Part shown: positions 8,613 through 17,920 of the stretch, piece by piece
Layout of the letters: every line of letters starts with the position of its first letter
Position numbering within the stretch: the stretch's first letter is position 1
NCBI RefSeq assembly: GCF_016427535.1
Contig: NZ_JAELXV010000003.1
Location: 186,001 to 250,000 of the forward strand
Length of the DNA stretch: 64,000 nucleotides
Origin: Hymenobacter sp. BT559
GTDB taxonomy: Bacteria > Bacteroidota > Bacteroidia > Cytophagales > Hymenobacteraceae
Reading direction: 5' to 3'
Position numbers and translations under genes: made by a program
Notes under the pieces: model-generated
Seen by the model: only the letters and a program-made list of their open reading frames with translations
Database searches by the model: none
Told to the model about the DNA's origin: nothing

Positions 8613-9023
8613 ATGGCTAAGAAACCCACCAAACCCAAGCAAAAGGCGCCCGAGCCCGAAAAGAAGGCTCGCGTGCATAAGGAGCTGGAAGGCTTCGAAA
8701 TAGGAGTAAATCCGCTGGGAGAAATCACTTCTAACTACTCCATCGAGCAAATAAACCAATTCCTAGGTCGCCACGTGCGCGATAAAAAGATTGTGAATCG
8801 CGAAGGTCAGTACGGCGAAGAAGCCCAGGCCAAAAGCGCCGCCGAAGCCGCCCGCCTGGCCAGCGAGGAAGACGAGTTCCCGATAGCCGAAGGTGCTGCC
8901 GACGAGCCCGAAGAAACCGACGAAGACTTTATGAAGCGCACCAGCCGCGAGGCCAAGCGCAAAAAAGACGTGGGTAACGACGCCGACGAGGCCGCCGAAC
9001 TCCGGCGCGAGCTCCCTGACTAA
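8613..9023 (+). CDS. Small charged protein of unknown function
   Basis: 136 residues, not recognised. The N-terminus is Lys/Pro-rich (KKPTKPKQKAPEPEKKA). A more ordered centre (ELEGFEIGVNPLGEI, then SIEQINQFLGRHVRDKKI) follows, and the C-terminal half is Glu/Asp/Ala/Lys-rich and probably disordered or helical. The DKK/FLG segment looks like a small conserved core. No signal peptide or membrane helix, so cytosolic. Codon use matches the neighbours and one CCTAGG encodes Leu-Gly. It lies between the gltX terminator and a convergent lipoprotein gene. Confidence 0.75.
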   Translation: MAKKPTKPKQKAPEPEKKARVHKELEGFEIGVNPLGEITSNYSIEQINQFLGRHVRDKKIVNREGQYGEEAQAKSAAEAARLASEEDEFPIAEGAADEPEETDEDFMKRTSREAKRKKDVGNDADEAAELRRELPD

Positions 9024-9063
9024 GTAACAAGATGCCAGCTACGCGCAAGCGCGCTGCCCTAGG

Positions 9064-9528
9064 TTACATATCCTGAATGGGGTGGCTGGCTACCTGCTGG
9101 CCCTTCTCATAGGTGTTAATCTCGACCAGCCGGCCGGTTTCGGAAAACCGGCGCCACTCGCCAAACCAGAAGTAGTGCAGCACGGTGCCCTCGTCGGCCA
9201 CGCGGGCGCGGCCCTTCTGCGACACTTGGCCGTTGGGGTGGTAAAAGGTGATATCGCTGTAGTCGCGGCGGTAGCGCTCCTCGTGGTCGAGGGTGCCCAG
9301 TTGCGTGTAGTAGCGCCAGTGGCCCACCGGCCGGCCGTGCCGGTAGCGCCCCGTGGTGAAGCGCGTTTGCTTATTCTTCTCGTCGAAGTAGGTGCGCCAG
9401 CGGCCCTGATGCTCTCCCTGACGGTCGTAGCCATTGGTGCGCCAGAAAGCGGCGTGTCGGCGGCCCGGCACTGCCGTAGTGCAAGCCGAGGCCGCGAGGC
9501 CAAGTAGGGCAAGGAAAAGGTAGCGCAT
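9064..9528 (-). CDS. Lipoprotein with MORN-like/YwqK-type repeats
   Basis: 154 residues. The N-terminus is a lipoprotein signal with lipobox ASAC, lipid-anchored Cys16. The mature part has short repeats of the type G-x-H-x-G-x-W-x-x-Y (GEHQGRWRTYFDEK, RHGRPVGHWRYYTQLG, FYHPNGQVSQKG, FGEWRRFSETGRLVEI), typical of MORN_2/YwqK-like proteins. These are often labelled antitoxins in databases, but no toxin gene is present, so an outer-membrane-associated structural or binding role is more likely. Function unknown. Confidence 0.8.
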   Translation of the reverse strand: MRYLFLALLGLAASACTTAVPGRRHAAFWRTNGYDRQGEHQGRWRTYFDEKNKQTRFTTGRYRHGRPVGHWRYYTQLGTLDHEERYRRDYSDITFYHPNGQVSQKGRARVADEGTVLHYFWFGEWRRFSETGRLVEINTYEKGQQVASHPIQDM

Positions 9529-9623
9529 GGCAGCTGTTTGAGGGCGTGAGGGTTAGGCTTTTATCTCTAACGACAGAAGTTGCCTGTAAGTATAACACAG
9601 TTCGTGCGATATAGCCTGTGGTA

Positions 9624-9631
9624 TACATTTG
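9624..9631 (+). promoter_or_regulatory. -7 box TACATTTG of the AIM24-family gene
   Basis: Exact TAnnTTTG match 26 nt before the ATG; a TTCG about 20 bp further upstream could be a weak -33 element. Confidence 0.5.
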
Positions 9632-9657
9632 CCACTCACCCAATCCCTAGCTGAACC

Positions 9658-10440
9658 ATGCGCTCGCACGAGGTAGATTACCGTATTCTTGGCTCCGATA
9701 TTCAAGTGCTCGAAATAGAGCTCGACCCGCAGGAAACCGTCATTGCCGAGGCTGGCGCGATGGTGTACATGGATGAGGCCATTGCCTTCGAGACCAAGAT
9801 GGGCGATGGCTCAGAGCCCGACCAAGGCCTACTGGGCAAGCTGTTTTCGGCGGGTACCCGCCTCATCACCGGCGAAAGCCTGTTTCTGACACACTTTACG
9901 CACCGCGGCGGCTACGGCAAAAGCCGGGTGGCCTTTTCGGCGCCTTACCCCGGCACCATCATTCCGCTCGACCTAGGGACACTGCCCAACGGCCTTATTG
10001 TGCAGAAGGATGGCTTTTTAGCCGCCGCAAAGGGTACGAAAATCAGCCTGCACTTAAACCAAAAATTGGGGGCTGGCTTCTTCGGGGGCGAAGGGTTTAT
10101 TCTGCAAAAGCTTACTGGCGATGGCAAAGCCTTTGTGCACGCCGGGGGCACCATCATCGAGAAGCGCCTCAATAATGAGCTGCTGCGCGTCGATACGGGC
10201 TGCGTGGTGGCGTTCGAGCCGGGTATCGATTTCAGCGTGGCCCGGGCCGGGGGGCTGAAGTCGATGATATTCGGTGGCGAAGGGCTGCTGCTGGCCACCC
10301 TGCGCGGCACAGGCCGCGTCTGGATTCAGTCGATGCCGGTTAAGAAGCTCATCCAGGCCCTGGCACCCACTGGCGGCAATGCCCGCAAGGAAAGCGGCAG
10401 TGTGCTCGGCAGCCTCACTAACGGCTGGCTGGATGAATAG
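9658..10440 (+). CDS. AIM24 / TIGR00266 family protein
   Basis: 260-residue beta-rich protein of the AIM24 (mitochondrial biogenesis-like) family; biochemical role unknown. Typical blocks are [24 protein letters not shown] near the N-terminus, [24 protein letters not shown] and [23 protein letters not shown] near residue 205-225. It is soluble, without signal or membrane helix. The ATG follows a good -7 box. The 3' end overlaps a convergent small membrane-protein gene by 23 bases. Confidence 0.92.
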   Translation: MRSHEVDYRILGSDIQVLEIELDPQETVIAEAGAMVYMDEAIAFETKMGDGSEPDQGLLGKLFSAGTRLITGESLFLTHFTHRGGYGKSRVAFSAPYPGTIIPLDLGTLPNGLIVQKDGFLAAAKGTKISLHLNQKLGAGFFGGEGFILQKLTGDGKAFVHAGGTIIEKRLNNELLRVDTGCVVAFEPGIDFSVARAGGLKSMIFGGEGLLLATLRGTGRVWIQSMPVKKLIQALAPTGGNARKESGSVLGSLTNGWLDE

Positions 10441-10672
10441 CAGCGGCCGGATAGCCGGCCGACTGGTCGTTGTCGCTTTGTAAGTGCACCCCCACGATAA
10501 CGCCGACCGAGGCAATGAGGGCAACGGCAAGTACCGCTAAAAGTGCTAAAATGCGACGGTTGGGAGCCTGCGCGGCACTGAGCTGCTTAGCACCATTAAA
10601 TGCAGAGCGTCGATAGCGCCGGCCCGTAGAAGAAGCCAGCGACCTGTCGGAAATAGACCGAGAAGATGCCAT
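10418..10672 (-). CDS. Small single-pass membrane protein, unknown
   Basis: 84 residues from the ATG at 10672 (MASSRSIS). The frame extends upstream, but those residues look like untranslated leader. A Ser/Arg-rich basic N-terminus is followed by one membrane helix ([20 protein letters not shown]), then a short tail with Asp and His. The positive N-terminus predicts an inside N-terminus. It overlaps the convergent AIM24-family gene by 23 bases. Existence is plausible but not certain; function unknown. Confidence 0.5.
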   Translation of the reverse strand: MASSRSISDRSLASSTGRRYRRSAFNGAKQLSAAQAPNRRILALLAVLAVALIASVGVIVGVHLQSDNDQSAGYPAAAIHPASR

Positions 10673-10884
10673 GTATAAAGTAATGATAAACGGGTGGGAA
10701 GGAGAAGTGTAGTCATAATTTAGTCGAAGAAAAGTACGAGGCCATGGGCCCAACGGATTACTGGTTATCGACTTATAAGCAAAATAAATTGAACATTTTC
10801 AAACAAAGTAGTCTTGCTGGAAAAATTGCTATTTATTCCCAGCTCAAACCACGTTCTACCACTCAGTTGTTCCCTAGGTAGCTT

Positions 10885-11793
10885 GTGACTATCGCCTTCG
10901 CGCCCAACTACATCCTGCCCCTGCCGCCGGGCCACCGCTTCCCGATGCTGAAGTACGAGCTACTGCCCGAGCAACTGCTGCACGAAGGCACCGCCACGGC
11001 CAGTGATTTCTTCGTGCCCACGCCCCCGCCGCTGGCCGATGTGCTGCTCACGCATGAGGCCGACTATGTGCACCGCCTACTGCACGGCCAGCTTACGCGA
11101 CCCGAGGAGCGAGCCAGCGGCTTTCCGTGGAGTGCGGCCCTGGCCGAGCGCGAAATAACGCTGCTCGGGGGTACCATTGGGTGCGCGCAGCGGGTGCTGG
11201 CGGGCGCGGGCGTGGCCCTCAACATTGCCGGGGGCACGCACCACGCCTTTGCCGGCCGGCCCGAGGGCTTTTGCCTGCTCAACGACCAGGCAGTGGCCGC
11301 CAACTGGCTGCTGGCTCACGAGCCCGCTCGCGTGCGCCAGATTTTGATTATCGACCTTGATGTGCACCAGGGCAACGGCACGGCGGCCATCTTTCGGCAC
11401 GAACCGCGGGTGTTTACGTTTTCGATGCACGGGGCCCGCAATTTCCCGGGGCGCAAGGAGCTATCGGACCTCGACCTGCCCCTGCCCGACGGCACCGGCG
11501 ACGACCAGTACCTAGGGCTACTGGCCGATACGTTGCCGCGCCTGCTCGACGAGCAGGTGCGCCCCGACTTCGTGTTTTACCTCAGCGGCGTCGATGTGCT
11601 AGCCACCGATAAGCTGGGGCACTTGGCCCTGAGCCGGGCCGGCTGCCGCCAGCGCGATGAGTTGGTGCTAAGCGCCCTGCACCAGCGCGGCCTGCCTACG
11701 GTGGTGTGCATGGGCGGCGGCTACTCCGAGCGCATTGCCGATATTGTAGAGGCCCACGCCAATACCTACCGGGCGGCTGCCAGCCTGTGGTAG
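10885..11793 (+). CDS. Histone-deacetylase-superfamily hydrolase
   Basis: Zinc-dependent amide hydrolase of the acetylpolyamine/acetoin-utilisation (AcuC-like) superfamily; the natural substrate here is unknown. The 302 residues start with a GTG at 10885, because family members begin IAFxPxYxxPLPxGHRFPMxKY, which matches MTIAFAPNYI directly. Zinc and catalytic blocks are visible: GGTHHAF, FCLLND, DLDVHQGNGTA, and the C-terminal GGGYS. No signal peptide, so cytosolic. A strong terminator follows. Confidence 0.93.
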   Translation: MTIAFAPNYILPLPPGHRFPMLKYELLPEQLLHEGTATASDFFVPTPPPLADVLLTHEADYVHRLLHGQLTRPEERASGFPWSAALAEREITLLGGTIGCAQRVLAGAGVALNIAGGTHHAFAGRPEGFCLLNDQAVAANWLLAHEPARVRQILIIDLDVHQGNGTAAIFRHEPRVFTFSMHGARNFPGRKELSDLDLPLPDGTGDDQYLGLLADTLPRLLDEQVRPDFVFYLSGVDVLATDKLGHLALSRAGCRQRDELVLSALHQRGLPTVVCMGGGYSERIADIVEAHANTYRAAASLW

Positions 11794-11842
11794 TGCTGCA
11801 AAGCCCCTAGGTGCCCCTGAAACGGTAGTGGAAGCTGTAACG

Positions 11843-11884
11843 AAAAAAAGCCCCGCTCCAAAGGGTAGGAGCGGGGCTTTTTTT
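11843..11884. terminator. Bidirectional intrinsic terminator
   Basis: 17-bp arms (AAAAAAAGCCCCGCTCC and complement) between the convergent HDAC-family and CsbD genes; T-run on both strands. Confidence 0.92.
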
Positions 11885-11908
11885 AAGAAAAGGAGAAGCT
11901 AAATAAGC

Positions 11909-12175
11909 TTAGTTATAGCGCTGGTTCGAAGGGCGGTTGGGGTCATTGTCCGTGCCGCTGAAGGTTTTCGAGAACCAATCTTTGATATCGTCAATGGCGT
12001 GGCCAGTCTTTTCTTGTAGGCGGCCAAACCACTCATCTTGCTTGCCTTCGTCGTAGGTCATGTCATCGTCGGTGAGCTGGCCCCACTTCTGTTTGGCAGC
12101 ACCTTTGATTTCGTTCCAGTTACCACGAGCGCGCAGCTCGGTGTTATCGCCGATGTTATTGTTGTTAACGTCCAT
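11909..12175 (-). CDS. CsbD-family stress protein
   Basis: 88 residues, small and very hydrophilic. The CsbD core is RGNWNEIKGAAKQKWGQLTDDD at about residues 17-38, followed by the second half EGKQDEWFGRLQEKTGHAIDDIKDW. CsbD proteins are general-stress-induced in many bacteria with unknown molecular role. It is cytosolic and ends at the shared terminator. No clear promoter box was found upstream. Confidence 0.9.
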   Translation of the reverse strand: MDVNNNNIGDNTELRARGNWNEIKGAAKQKWGQLTDDDMTYDEGKQDEWFGRLQEKTGHAIDDIKDWFSKTFSGTDNDPNRPSNQRYN

Positions 12176-12268
12176 GAGTGAAAAAGTTGAAAGGGTGGGT
12201 TGTGGAGCTTGTACGGCGATAAACTGCGCGGGGTTGGCGGGTTACGCTGGCTGACGTAGCAGGTAGCT

Positions 12269-12276
12269 TACTTTCG
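12269..12276 (+). promoter_or_regulatory. Variant -7 box TACTTTCG
   Basis: One base off TAnnTTTG, ending 22 nt before the ATG of the following helical-repeat gene. Confidence 0.4.
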
Positions 12277-12298
12277 GGCTGATTAAGCTCACCCCCTC

Positions 12299-13852
12299 AT
12301 GGACGACCTGCGCCTGACGCTGCAAACCCTGCCCCCCGACGACCGCCGCGACCTGGAGCGGTTTATTCAGTGGCAGCGCCGCAAAACCACTGGCCGGCAA
12401 GACCTGCGCCTGCTGGAATTGCTGCTCAGCCCCAAGGAGTATAAGACCGAAACGCTCATCCAGAAGCTATACCCTGACGAGCCTAATGCGGTGGCGTACT
12501 ACGCTTTGCGCAAGCGGCTGCTGCGGTATCTGACTGATTTTCTGTTGCTGAGGCAGCGCCAGCACGATGCTACGGCTGCTACCTCGGTGCGCGGGCAGCT
12601 TACGCTGGCGCAGTACCTGTTTGGGGCGGGCGTGCCGCGCCTAGCTTGGAACCTGCTGCGCAAAGCCGAAAAACTGGCCCAAGACAACGAGCAGTACGAG
12701 CCGCTGAACGCGGTGTATAACCTGCAAATTCAGTACGCAAACTCGCCCTACGCCGAGCCGCTCGACGCCATTATTGAGCGCCGCCACCGCAATAAGAAGG
12801 CCGCCGATGAGGAAGAGCGCGCCGCCATTGCCGACAGTCTGCTGCGCCAGCGCCTGCGCCAGGCCCGGCAGCACGGCCGGGGCGCCGTGCCAGCCGACGA
12901 GATTCTGCACAACATATTGGTCGAGTACGACTTGCAGGAGGCCTTTGCCCGCTCGCCCTCGCTGCTATGCCGGCTCATGAGCATCACGCGGCACGCCATG
13001 CTGGTGCGGGGCGACTTTGCCACGTTTGCGCCCTTCATCGAGCGCTGCTACCGGCTCATGGAGCGCCGCCACGGCTTTGCGCCAGCCCACCGCGGCTACC
13101 AGCTGCGGCTGCTGTACATGCTGGCGCACGCGCTCTATCGCTCGCGGCGCTTTCCCGAGTCGGTGGCCTACCTAGAGCAGGGCCTGGCCGCGCTGGCCGC
13201 TGCGCCAGGCCGGCAGTTTGCCGAGCTGCGGCCGCGCCTCACCTTTTTGCTGGCGGCCAACTACGCTTTTTTGCGACGGAATAAGGCCAGTATCAGTCTT
13301 TTGGAAGAAGCACTGGCGGCCCAGCCACCCCTGCTACCCGCCGACCAACTTACCGCGCGCCTGCAGCTCAGCTTTCACTACTTTGCGGAAGCTAATTTTC
13401 AGAAGGCCAACCAGACACTCATCAGCCTCGACCGCACCGACCACTGGCTCGAGCAGAACCTCGGGCTAGAATGGGTGCTCAACCATAACCTAGGCGAGAT
13501 GCTGATTCAGCTAGAGCTGGGCAACCCCGACCAGGCGCTGGCCCGCCTGCGCGCCGTAGAGCGCCGCCTGCACGAGCAGTATCCGGCCACCGCCGCCACG
13601 GCCGAGGCGGCCGCCATGCCCCTAGGTGGCCCCTACCACGCGGTAATGAGCTTTATGGGTTTTGTGCGCGAAATCATTGCCGACCCGGCCGTGGCCCGTA
13701 CCCCCGAGTTTGCGGCGCGGGTGGCGCGCATCCCAGCCTTCTTGTCGGAGGAGCGCGAAGACCTGCAAGTAATTAGCTTCTATGCGTGGCTGAAAGCACG
13801 GGTGCTGGGCCGGCCGTATTACGACGTGCTGCTGCAGCTGGCCGAGCAGTAG
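12299..13852 (+). CDS. Helical-repeat (TPR-like) protein of unknown function
   Basis: 517 residues, almost entirely alpha-helical and Arg/Leu/Ala-rich. The first 90 residues (LPPDDRRDLERFIQWQ, LLELLLSPKEY, YYALRKRLLRYLTDFLLLRQ) look like a small helical domain; from about residue 100 on there are degenerate tetratricopeptide-like helix pairs (LYMLAHALYRSRRFPESVAYLEQGLAAL; LLAANYAFLRRNKASISLLEEAL). No DNA-binding, signal or membrane segment is evident. Similar proteins occur in other Bacteroidota without assigned function; a scaffold role is the safest guess. Confidence 0.75.
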   Translation: MDDLRLTLQTLPPDDRRDLERFIQWQRRKTTGRQDLRLLELLLSPKEYKTETLIQKLYPDEPNAVAYYALRKRLLRYLTDFLLLRQRQHDATAATSVRGQLTLAQYLFGAGVPRLAWNLLRKAEKLAQDNEQYEPLNAVYNLQIQYANSPYAEPLDAIIERRHRNKKAADEEERAAIADSLLRQRLRQARQHGRGAVPADEILHNILVEYDLQEAFARSPSLLCRLMSITRHAMLVRGDFATFAPFIERCYRLMERRHGFAPAHRGYQLRLLYMLAHALYRSRRFPESVAYLEQGLAALAAAPGRQFAELRPRLTFLLAANYAFLRRNKASISLLEEALAAQPPLLPADQLTARLQLSFHYFAEANFQKANQTLISLDRTDHWLEQNLGLEWVLNHNLGEMLIQLELGNPDQALARLRAVERRLHEQYPATAATAEAAAMPLGGPYHAVMSFMGFVREIIADPAVARTPEFAARVARIPAFLSEEREDLQVISFYAWLKARVLGRPYYDVLLQLAEQ

Positions 13853-13871
13853 GGCCGGCTCGTCGGTCGCG

Positions 13872-14516
13872 CTATTGCTTGGCCAGCTGGTTGATGTCTT
13901 TTACTTCCAGCACCTTCTTAGGGGCGCCGTGCTCGGCCGCGTGCAGGAGTGCTAAAGCCAGCTCGCGCAGAGTGCTGCTGTAGTTGAACAGCCGCGCCAG
14001 CGGAATCAGCCAGCTAAACCAGCGATATACTGCGGGCACGTGCCGCTGGCCCTTCACGGGCTTCAGGCCACCCGGCCGAAACATGTAGGCCGCCTTAAAG
14101 GGTAGGGCCAACAAGTCGTTTTCAGTGCGGCGCTTCACCTGCGCCCATTTCATGCTGCCGCCGGTGCCCGCCCCCGAGATGTAGCAAAACGTAGCCGCGG
14201 GCGAGTGTCGCACCAGTGTTTGGGCTAGGTGCAGCGTTAGGTCGTGCGTAACCCGCGCATACGCGTCCTCCTTCATGCCCACCGACGATACGCCTGCGCA
14301 GAAGAAGCACGCCGTGTAGCCGCGCAACTCTTCTCCTATGCCCCCTAGGTCGAAAAAATCGGGTACCAGCAGCTCATGCAGCTTGGGGTGCGCGTGCCCG
14401 CTGGGGCGGCGGCTGATAGAAAGTACCGTTTCTACCTCGGGCTGGTCGAGCAACGTCAGCAGCACCCCTTCGCCCACCATGCCAGTGGCGCCAGTCAGAA
14501 TAATCCGTTGGGACAT
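13872..14516 (-). CDS. NAD(P)-binding epimerase-like protein (atypical SDR)
   Basis: 214-residue Rossmann protein. The nucleotide-binding motif is GATGMVGEGVL near the N-terminus (residues 9-19). Mid-protein CFFCAGVSSVGM and FCYISGAGTGG match the atypical short-chain dehydrogenase / NAD(P)H-binding group often labelled epimerase. The catalytic YxxxK of classical SDRs is not obvious (KWAQVKRRTENDLL takes its position), so it may bind nucleotide without classical chemistry. It is encoded upstream of nothing obvious; rpoN precedes it on the same strand, separated by a terminator. Confidence 0.8.
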   Translation of the reverse strand: MSQRIILTGATGMVGEGVLLTLLDQPEVETVLSISRRPSGHAHPKLHELLVPDFFDLGGIGEELRGYTACFFCAGVSSVGMKEDAYARVTHDLTLHLAQTLVRHSPAATFCYISGAGTGGSMKWAQVKRRTENDLLALPFKAAYMFRPGGLKPVKGQRHVPAVYRWFSWLIPLARLFNYSSTLRELALALLHAAEHGAPKKVLEVKDINQLAKQ

Positions 14517-14526
14517 AGAATTAAGA

Positions 14527-14570
14527 CAAAACCCGTGCTCCCAAAAGACGCAGGAGCACGGGTTTTGTTT
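14527..14570 (-). terminator. rpoN intrinsic terminator
   Basis: 15-bp perfect arms 14527-14541 and 14553-14567 between rpoN and the next gene on the same strand. Confidence 0.85.
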
Positions 14571-14602
14571 TGACTGAGCTGACGCGGACCCAAAAAATAG
14601 CG

Positions 14603-16207
14603 CTACAACTCCTTGCGCAGGCGCGCTACCGGGATGTTGAGCTGCTCGCGGTACTTGGCTACCGTGCGGCGGGCAATGTTGTAGCCGCGAGCATTTAGCA
14701 TTTTTTCGAGCTTGTCGTCGCTGAGCGGGTGGTCTTTTTTCTCATTGCCGATGAGGTCCTTCAAAATGCTTTTCACCTCGCGGCTACTAGCGTCCTCGCC
14801 CGAGTCGGTGGCAATGCCTTCGGAAAAGAAGAATTTGAGCGGATAAATGCCGTGCTCGGTCTGGATGGACTTGGAGTTGGCCACCCGGCTAATAGTCGAA
14901 ATGTCCATGCCAATGGCCTGGGCAATATCCTTGAGAATCATGGGCCGCAGCTTCGAGTCGTCGCCGGTCAGGAAAAACTCGCGCTGGCGCTCCACAATAG
15001 CCGACATGGTACGCAGCAGCGTATTTTGGCGCTGCCGTATGGCGTCGATAAACCACTTGGCCGAATCGAGCTTTTGCTTCACAAAGCTCACGGCCTCCTT
15101 CATCTTAGCGTCTTTCTTAGATGCCTTGTCGTAGGTCTGCAGCATCTCGCGGTAGTCGCGGCTCACGCGCAGCTCGGGGGCGTTGCGAGCGTTCAGGGTC
15201 AGGTTTAGCTCGCCGTTGTCATTGGTCAAGATGAAGTCGGGCATCAGGTACTGCGCCCCGCCCGCGCTGCCGCGCCCACCGCTCACGGGGCCGCTGCCGC
15301 CCGGCTTGGGGTTTAGCTTCAGAATCACGGCCACGGCTTCCTTCAACTCGTCGTCTTCTAGGTCCAGCTTTTGCTGGATACGCTGGTAGTGCTTCTTGGT
15401 AAACTCCTCGAAGGTGTCGGTCAGGATGCGCTCGGCGTTTTGGGTAGCCTCATCCTGCGGGCGTCGCTCGAGCTGCAGCAGCAGGCACTCGGGCAGGTCG
15501 CGGGCCGCGATGCCGGGCGGGTCAAACGTTTGGATAACGCGCAGCACGCTCTCAATCTCGGTTTCGGTGGCTTCGATGTTCTGGCTAAAGGCCAAGTCGT
15601 TGGCAATAGCCGCTAGGTCGCGCCGGATGTAGCCGTCGCCGTCGATTGAGCCAATGAGTTGCTCGCCAATGCTTTGTTCTAGCTCATCGAGCTGGGCGTA
15701 GTGCAACTGGTCGAGCAGTGAATCTTGTAGCGAGCCACTAGTATCGGCCAGGGGCATTTCGCGCTCCTCTTCGTCGCCGGGGCCATCGCCCTGCATCTTG
15801 TAGCCCGCTATCTCGTCGTCGTTAACGTAGTCGCTGATGTCGATTTCGTGGTTGTCGTTGTCGATACCTAGGGCCTCGGGCTCGGCGGACGGCTCGGGGC
15901 GCTCGTCGGCGTAGTCGTCGGGGCCGGCGCTGTCATCGGAAGCCTCATTACCGCCGAAGTCCTCGTCCAGCGTGTTGTCGTCGCTGTCGAGCGAGTCGTT
16001 AGGGTCGTTGTCGTCGGCCGAGTCGTCGGGGCTGTCGTCGCGCTCGGCATCGTCGCTGTCGCCTTCCTCTAGGGCCGGGTTCACCTCCATCTCCTCCTTG
16101 ATGCGCGTTTCGAGCTCTGCCGTAGGGATTTGCAGCAGCTTGATGAACTGAATCTGCTGGGGCGAAAGGCGCTGAGAGAGAAGCTGTTTGAGGTCAAGGC
16201 GTTGCAT
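14603..16207 (-). CDS. rpoN: RNA polymerase sigma-54 factor
   Basis: Directs core RNA polymerase to -24/-12 promoters that need an ATP-driven activator. The 534 residues comprise region I, Gln/Leu-rich (LKQLLSQRLSPQQIQFIKLLQIPTAE), then a long acidic region II at about 45-165 that is unusually rich in Asp and Ser, the core-binding region, and the C-terminal RpoN box (ARRTVAKYREQLNIP). The start is the first Met (MQRLDLKQ), as in orthologues. No sigma-54 activator gene is in the window, and I found no convincing -24/-12 promoter. Confidence 0.97.
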   Translation of the reverse strand: MQRLDLKQLLSQRLSPQQIQFIKLLQIPTAELETRIKEEMEVNPALEEGDSDDAERDDSPDDSADDNDPNDSLDSDDNTLDEDFGGNEASDDSAGPDDYADERPEPSAEPEALGIDNDNHEIDISDYVNDDEIAGYKMQGDGPGDEEEREMPLADTSGSLQDSLLDQLHYAQLDELEQSIGEQLIGSIDGDGYIRRDLAAIANDLAFSQNIEATETEIESVLRVIQTFDPPGIAARDLPECLLLQLERRPQDEATQNAERILTDTFEEFTKKHYQRIQQKLDLEDDELKEAVAVILKLNPKPGGSGPVSGGRGSAGGAQYLMPDFILTNDNGELNLTLNARNAPELRVSRDYREMLQTYDKASKKDAKMKEAVSFVKQKLDSAKWFIDAIRQRQNTLLRTMSAIVERQREFFLTGDDSKLRPMILKDIAQAIGMDISTISRVANSKSIQTEHGIYPLKFFFSEGIATDSGEDASSREVKSILKDLIGNEKKDHPLSDDKLEKMLNARGYNIARRTVAKYREQLNIPVARLRKEL

Positions 16208-16358
16208 AAGGAAAGGCTACTAGCGGAATGGGCCAAGGGGCCAGCGCGGACGGTGGGCGATAGAAATACGGAAGAACAAACTAACTGGTCGTAGGCTAAT
16301 ACTAGCAAATTCTGACTGGGGTTAGCGCCCCGCGCGGGAATGGCCCAAGCGCTGGCTT

Positions 16359-16366
16359 TACCTTTG
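16359..16366 (+). promoter_or_regulatory. -7 box TACCTTTG of asnS
   Basis: Exact TAnnTTTG match 29 nt before the asnS ATG. Confidence 0.6.
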
Positions 16367-16395
16367 CCAGCTCAATTGCCTTTCGATTACCGCTT

Positions 16396-17799
16396 ATGCC
16401 TGCCGACCAACTCCGCCGCACCCGCATTCAAGACCTGCTCACGAGTACCGACCTCAACCGCGAAGTGCTGGTGAAGGGCTGGGTACGCACCCGCCGGGGC
16501 AACAAATATGTGCAGTTTATCGCCCTCAACGACGGCTCGTGCCTCGCCACGCTGCAAGTAGTGGCCGATGCCGAGAAGTTTCCGGAGGAGAGCCTAAAGG
16601 AAGTAACTACCGGCTCGTGCATCGCGGTGCGCGGCCAGCTGGTAGCCAGCCAGGGTAAGGGTCAAACCGTTGAGATACAAGCTACCGACATAGAAGTGCT
16701 CGGTACCGCCGACCCCGAAGCTTACCCGCTGCAAAAGAAAGCTACTTCGCTGGAACACCTGCGCGAAATTGCTCACCTGCGCCCCCGCACCAACACCTTC
16801 GGGGCGGTATTACGCATCCGGCACGCGCTGGCCTTTGCCGTGCACGATTACTTCAACCGGCATGGGTTCTACTACGTGCACACGCCCATCATCACGGGCT
16901 CCGATGCCGAGGGCGCGGGCCAGATGTTCCGAGTAACCACACTGCCCCCCGAGCACCCGGCGCGCACCGAAGATGGCTCGGTTGACTTCTCCGAAGACTT
17001 CTTCGGTAAGGCTACTAACCTCACCGTGAGTGGGCAACTCGAAGGTGAGCTGGCCGCAATGGCCCTAGGGCAGGTGTACACCTTTGGGCCCACCTTCCGG
17101 GCCGAAAACTCGAACACGGCTCGCCACCTAGCTGAGTTCTGGATGATAGAACCCGAAATGGCGTTCTTCGACCTGCAAGACAACATGGACCTGGCCGAGG
17201 ACTTCCTCCAGAGCCTGGTAAAGTATGCCCTAGAGCACTGCGCTGCCGACCTACAATTCCTCAACGACACCTATGACAAGGAGCTGCTGGCGCGCCTGCG
17301 GTCGGTGACCGACAACGCCTTCCAGCGCCTGACCTACACCGAGGCGGTTGAGATTCTGAAGTCAGCTAAGAAGAAATTTGAGTTTCCCGTGGATTGGGGC
17401 ACCGACCTGCAGAGCGAGCATGAGCGCTACCTCGTAGAGAAGCACTTCCAGAAGCCGGTTATCCTGACCAACTATCCTAAGGAAATCAAGGCCTTCTATA
17501 TGAAGCTCGATGACGATGGCCGCACCGTGCGCGCTATGGACGTGCTTTTCCCCGGCATCGGCGAAATCATCGGTGGCTCGCAGCGTGAGGAGGACCTAGG
17601 TAAGCTCGAAGGCCGCATGGCCGAGATGCACGTGCCCGCCGACGAGCTGTGGTGGTACCTCGACACCCGCCGCTTTGGCACCGCGCCGCACGCGGGCTTT
17701 GGCCTGGGCTTCGAGCGCCTGGTGCTGTTCGTGACCGGCATGACCAACATCCGCGACGTCATTCCCTTCCCGCGCTTCCCGAAGAACGCAGAGTTTTAA
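16396..17799 (+). CDS. asnS: Asparagine-tRNA ligase
   Basis: Class II synthetase charging tRNA(Asn). The 467 residues are the usual length. An N-terminal OB-fold anticodon domain ([22 protein letters not shown]) covers about residues 1-125. The catalytic domain has motif 2 around [27 protein letters not shown] and motif 3 [10 protein letters not shown] close to the C-terminus. The AsnRS-specific [14 protein letters not shown] favours Asn over Asp specificity. Its presence suggests asparagine is charged directly and not by the GatCAB route. Confidence 0.97.
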   Translation: MPADQLRRTRIQDLLTSTDLNREVLVKGWVRTRRGNKYVQFIALNDGSCLATLQVVADAEKFPEESLKEVTTGSCIAVRGQLVASQGKGQTVEIQATDIEVLGTADPEAYPLQKKATSLEHLREIAHLRPRTNTFGAVLRIRHALAFAVHDYFNRHGFYYVHTPIITGSDAEGAGQMFRVTTLPPEHPARTEDGSVDFSEDFFGKATNLTVSGQLEGELAAMALGQVYTFGPTFRAENSNTARHLAEFWMIEPEMAFFDLQDNMDLAEDFLQSLVKYALEHCAADLQFLNDTYDKELLARLRSVTDNAFQRLTYTEAVEILKSAKKKFEFPVDWGTDLQSEHERYLVEKHFQKPVILTNYPKEIKAFYMKLDDDGRTVRAMDVLFPGIGEIIGGSQREEDLGKLEGRMAEMHVPADELWWYLDTRRFGTAPHAGFGLGFERLVLFVTGMTNIRDVIPFPRFPKNAEF

Positions 17800-17828
17800 G
17801 CAGCGAATAGTTTGCTCGATACCAACCA

Positions 17829-17856
17829 GAAAAGCGGCCTTAGGGTCGCTTTTTTT
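17829..17856 (+). terminator. asnS terminator
   Basis: Short stem AAAAGCG/CGCTTTT followed by a seven-T run. Confidence 0.7.
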
Positions 17857-17920
17857 GTGCATTTAGCTCAACCCCAGCGCCGACCTTGCCGTTGCCACCC
17901 GGCAGCTTTACTGTCCTGTT

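Noticed and set aside
9064..9528. YwqK-type antitoxin label
   Set aside because: The protein is a lipoprotein with MORN-like repeats and has no toxin partner.
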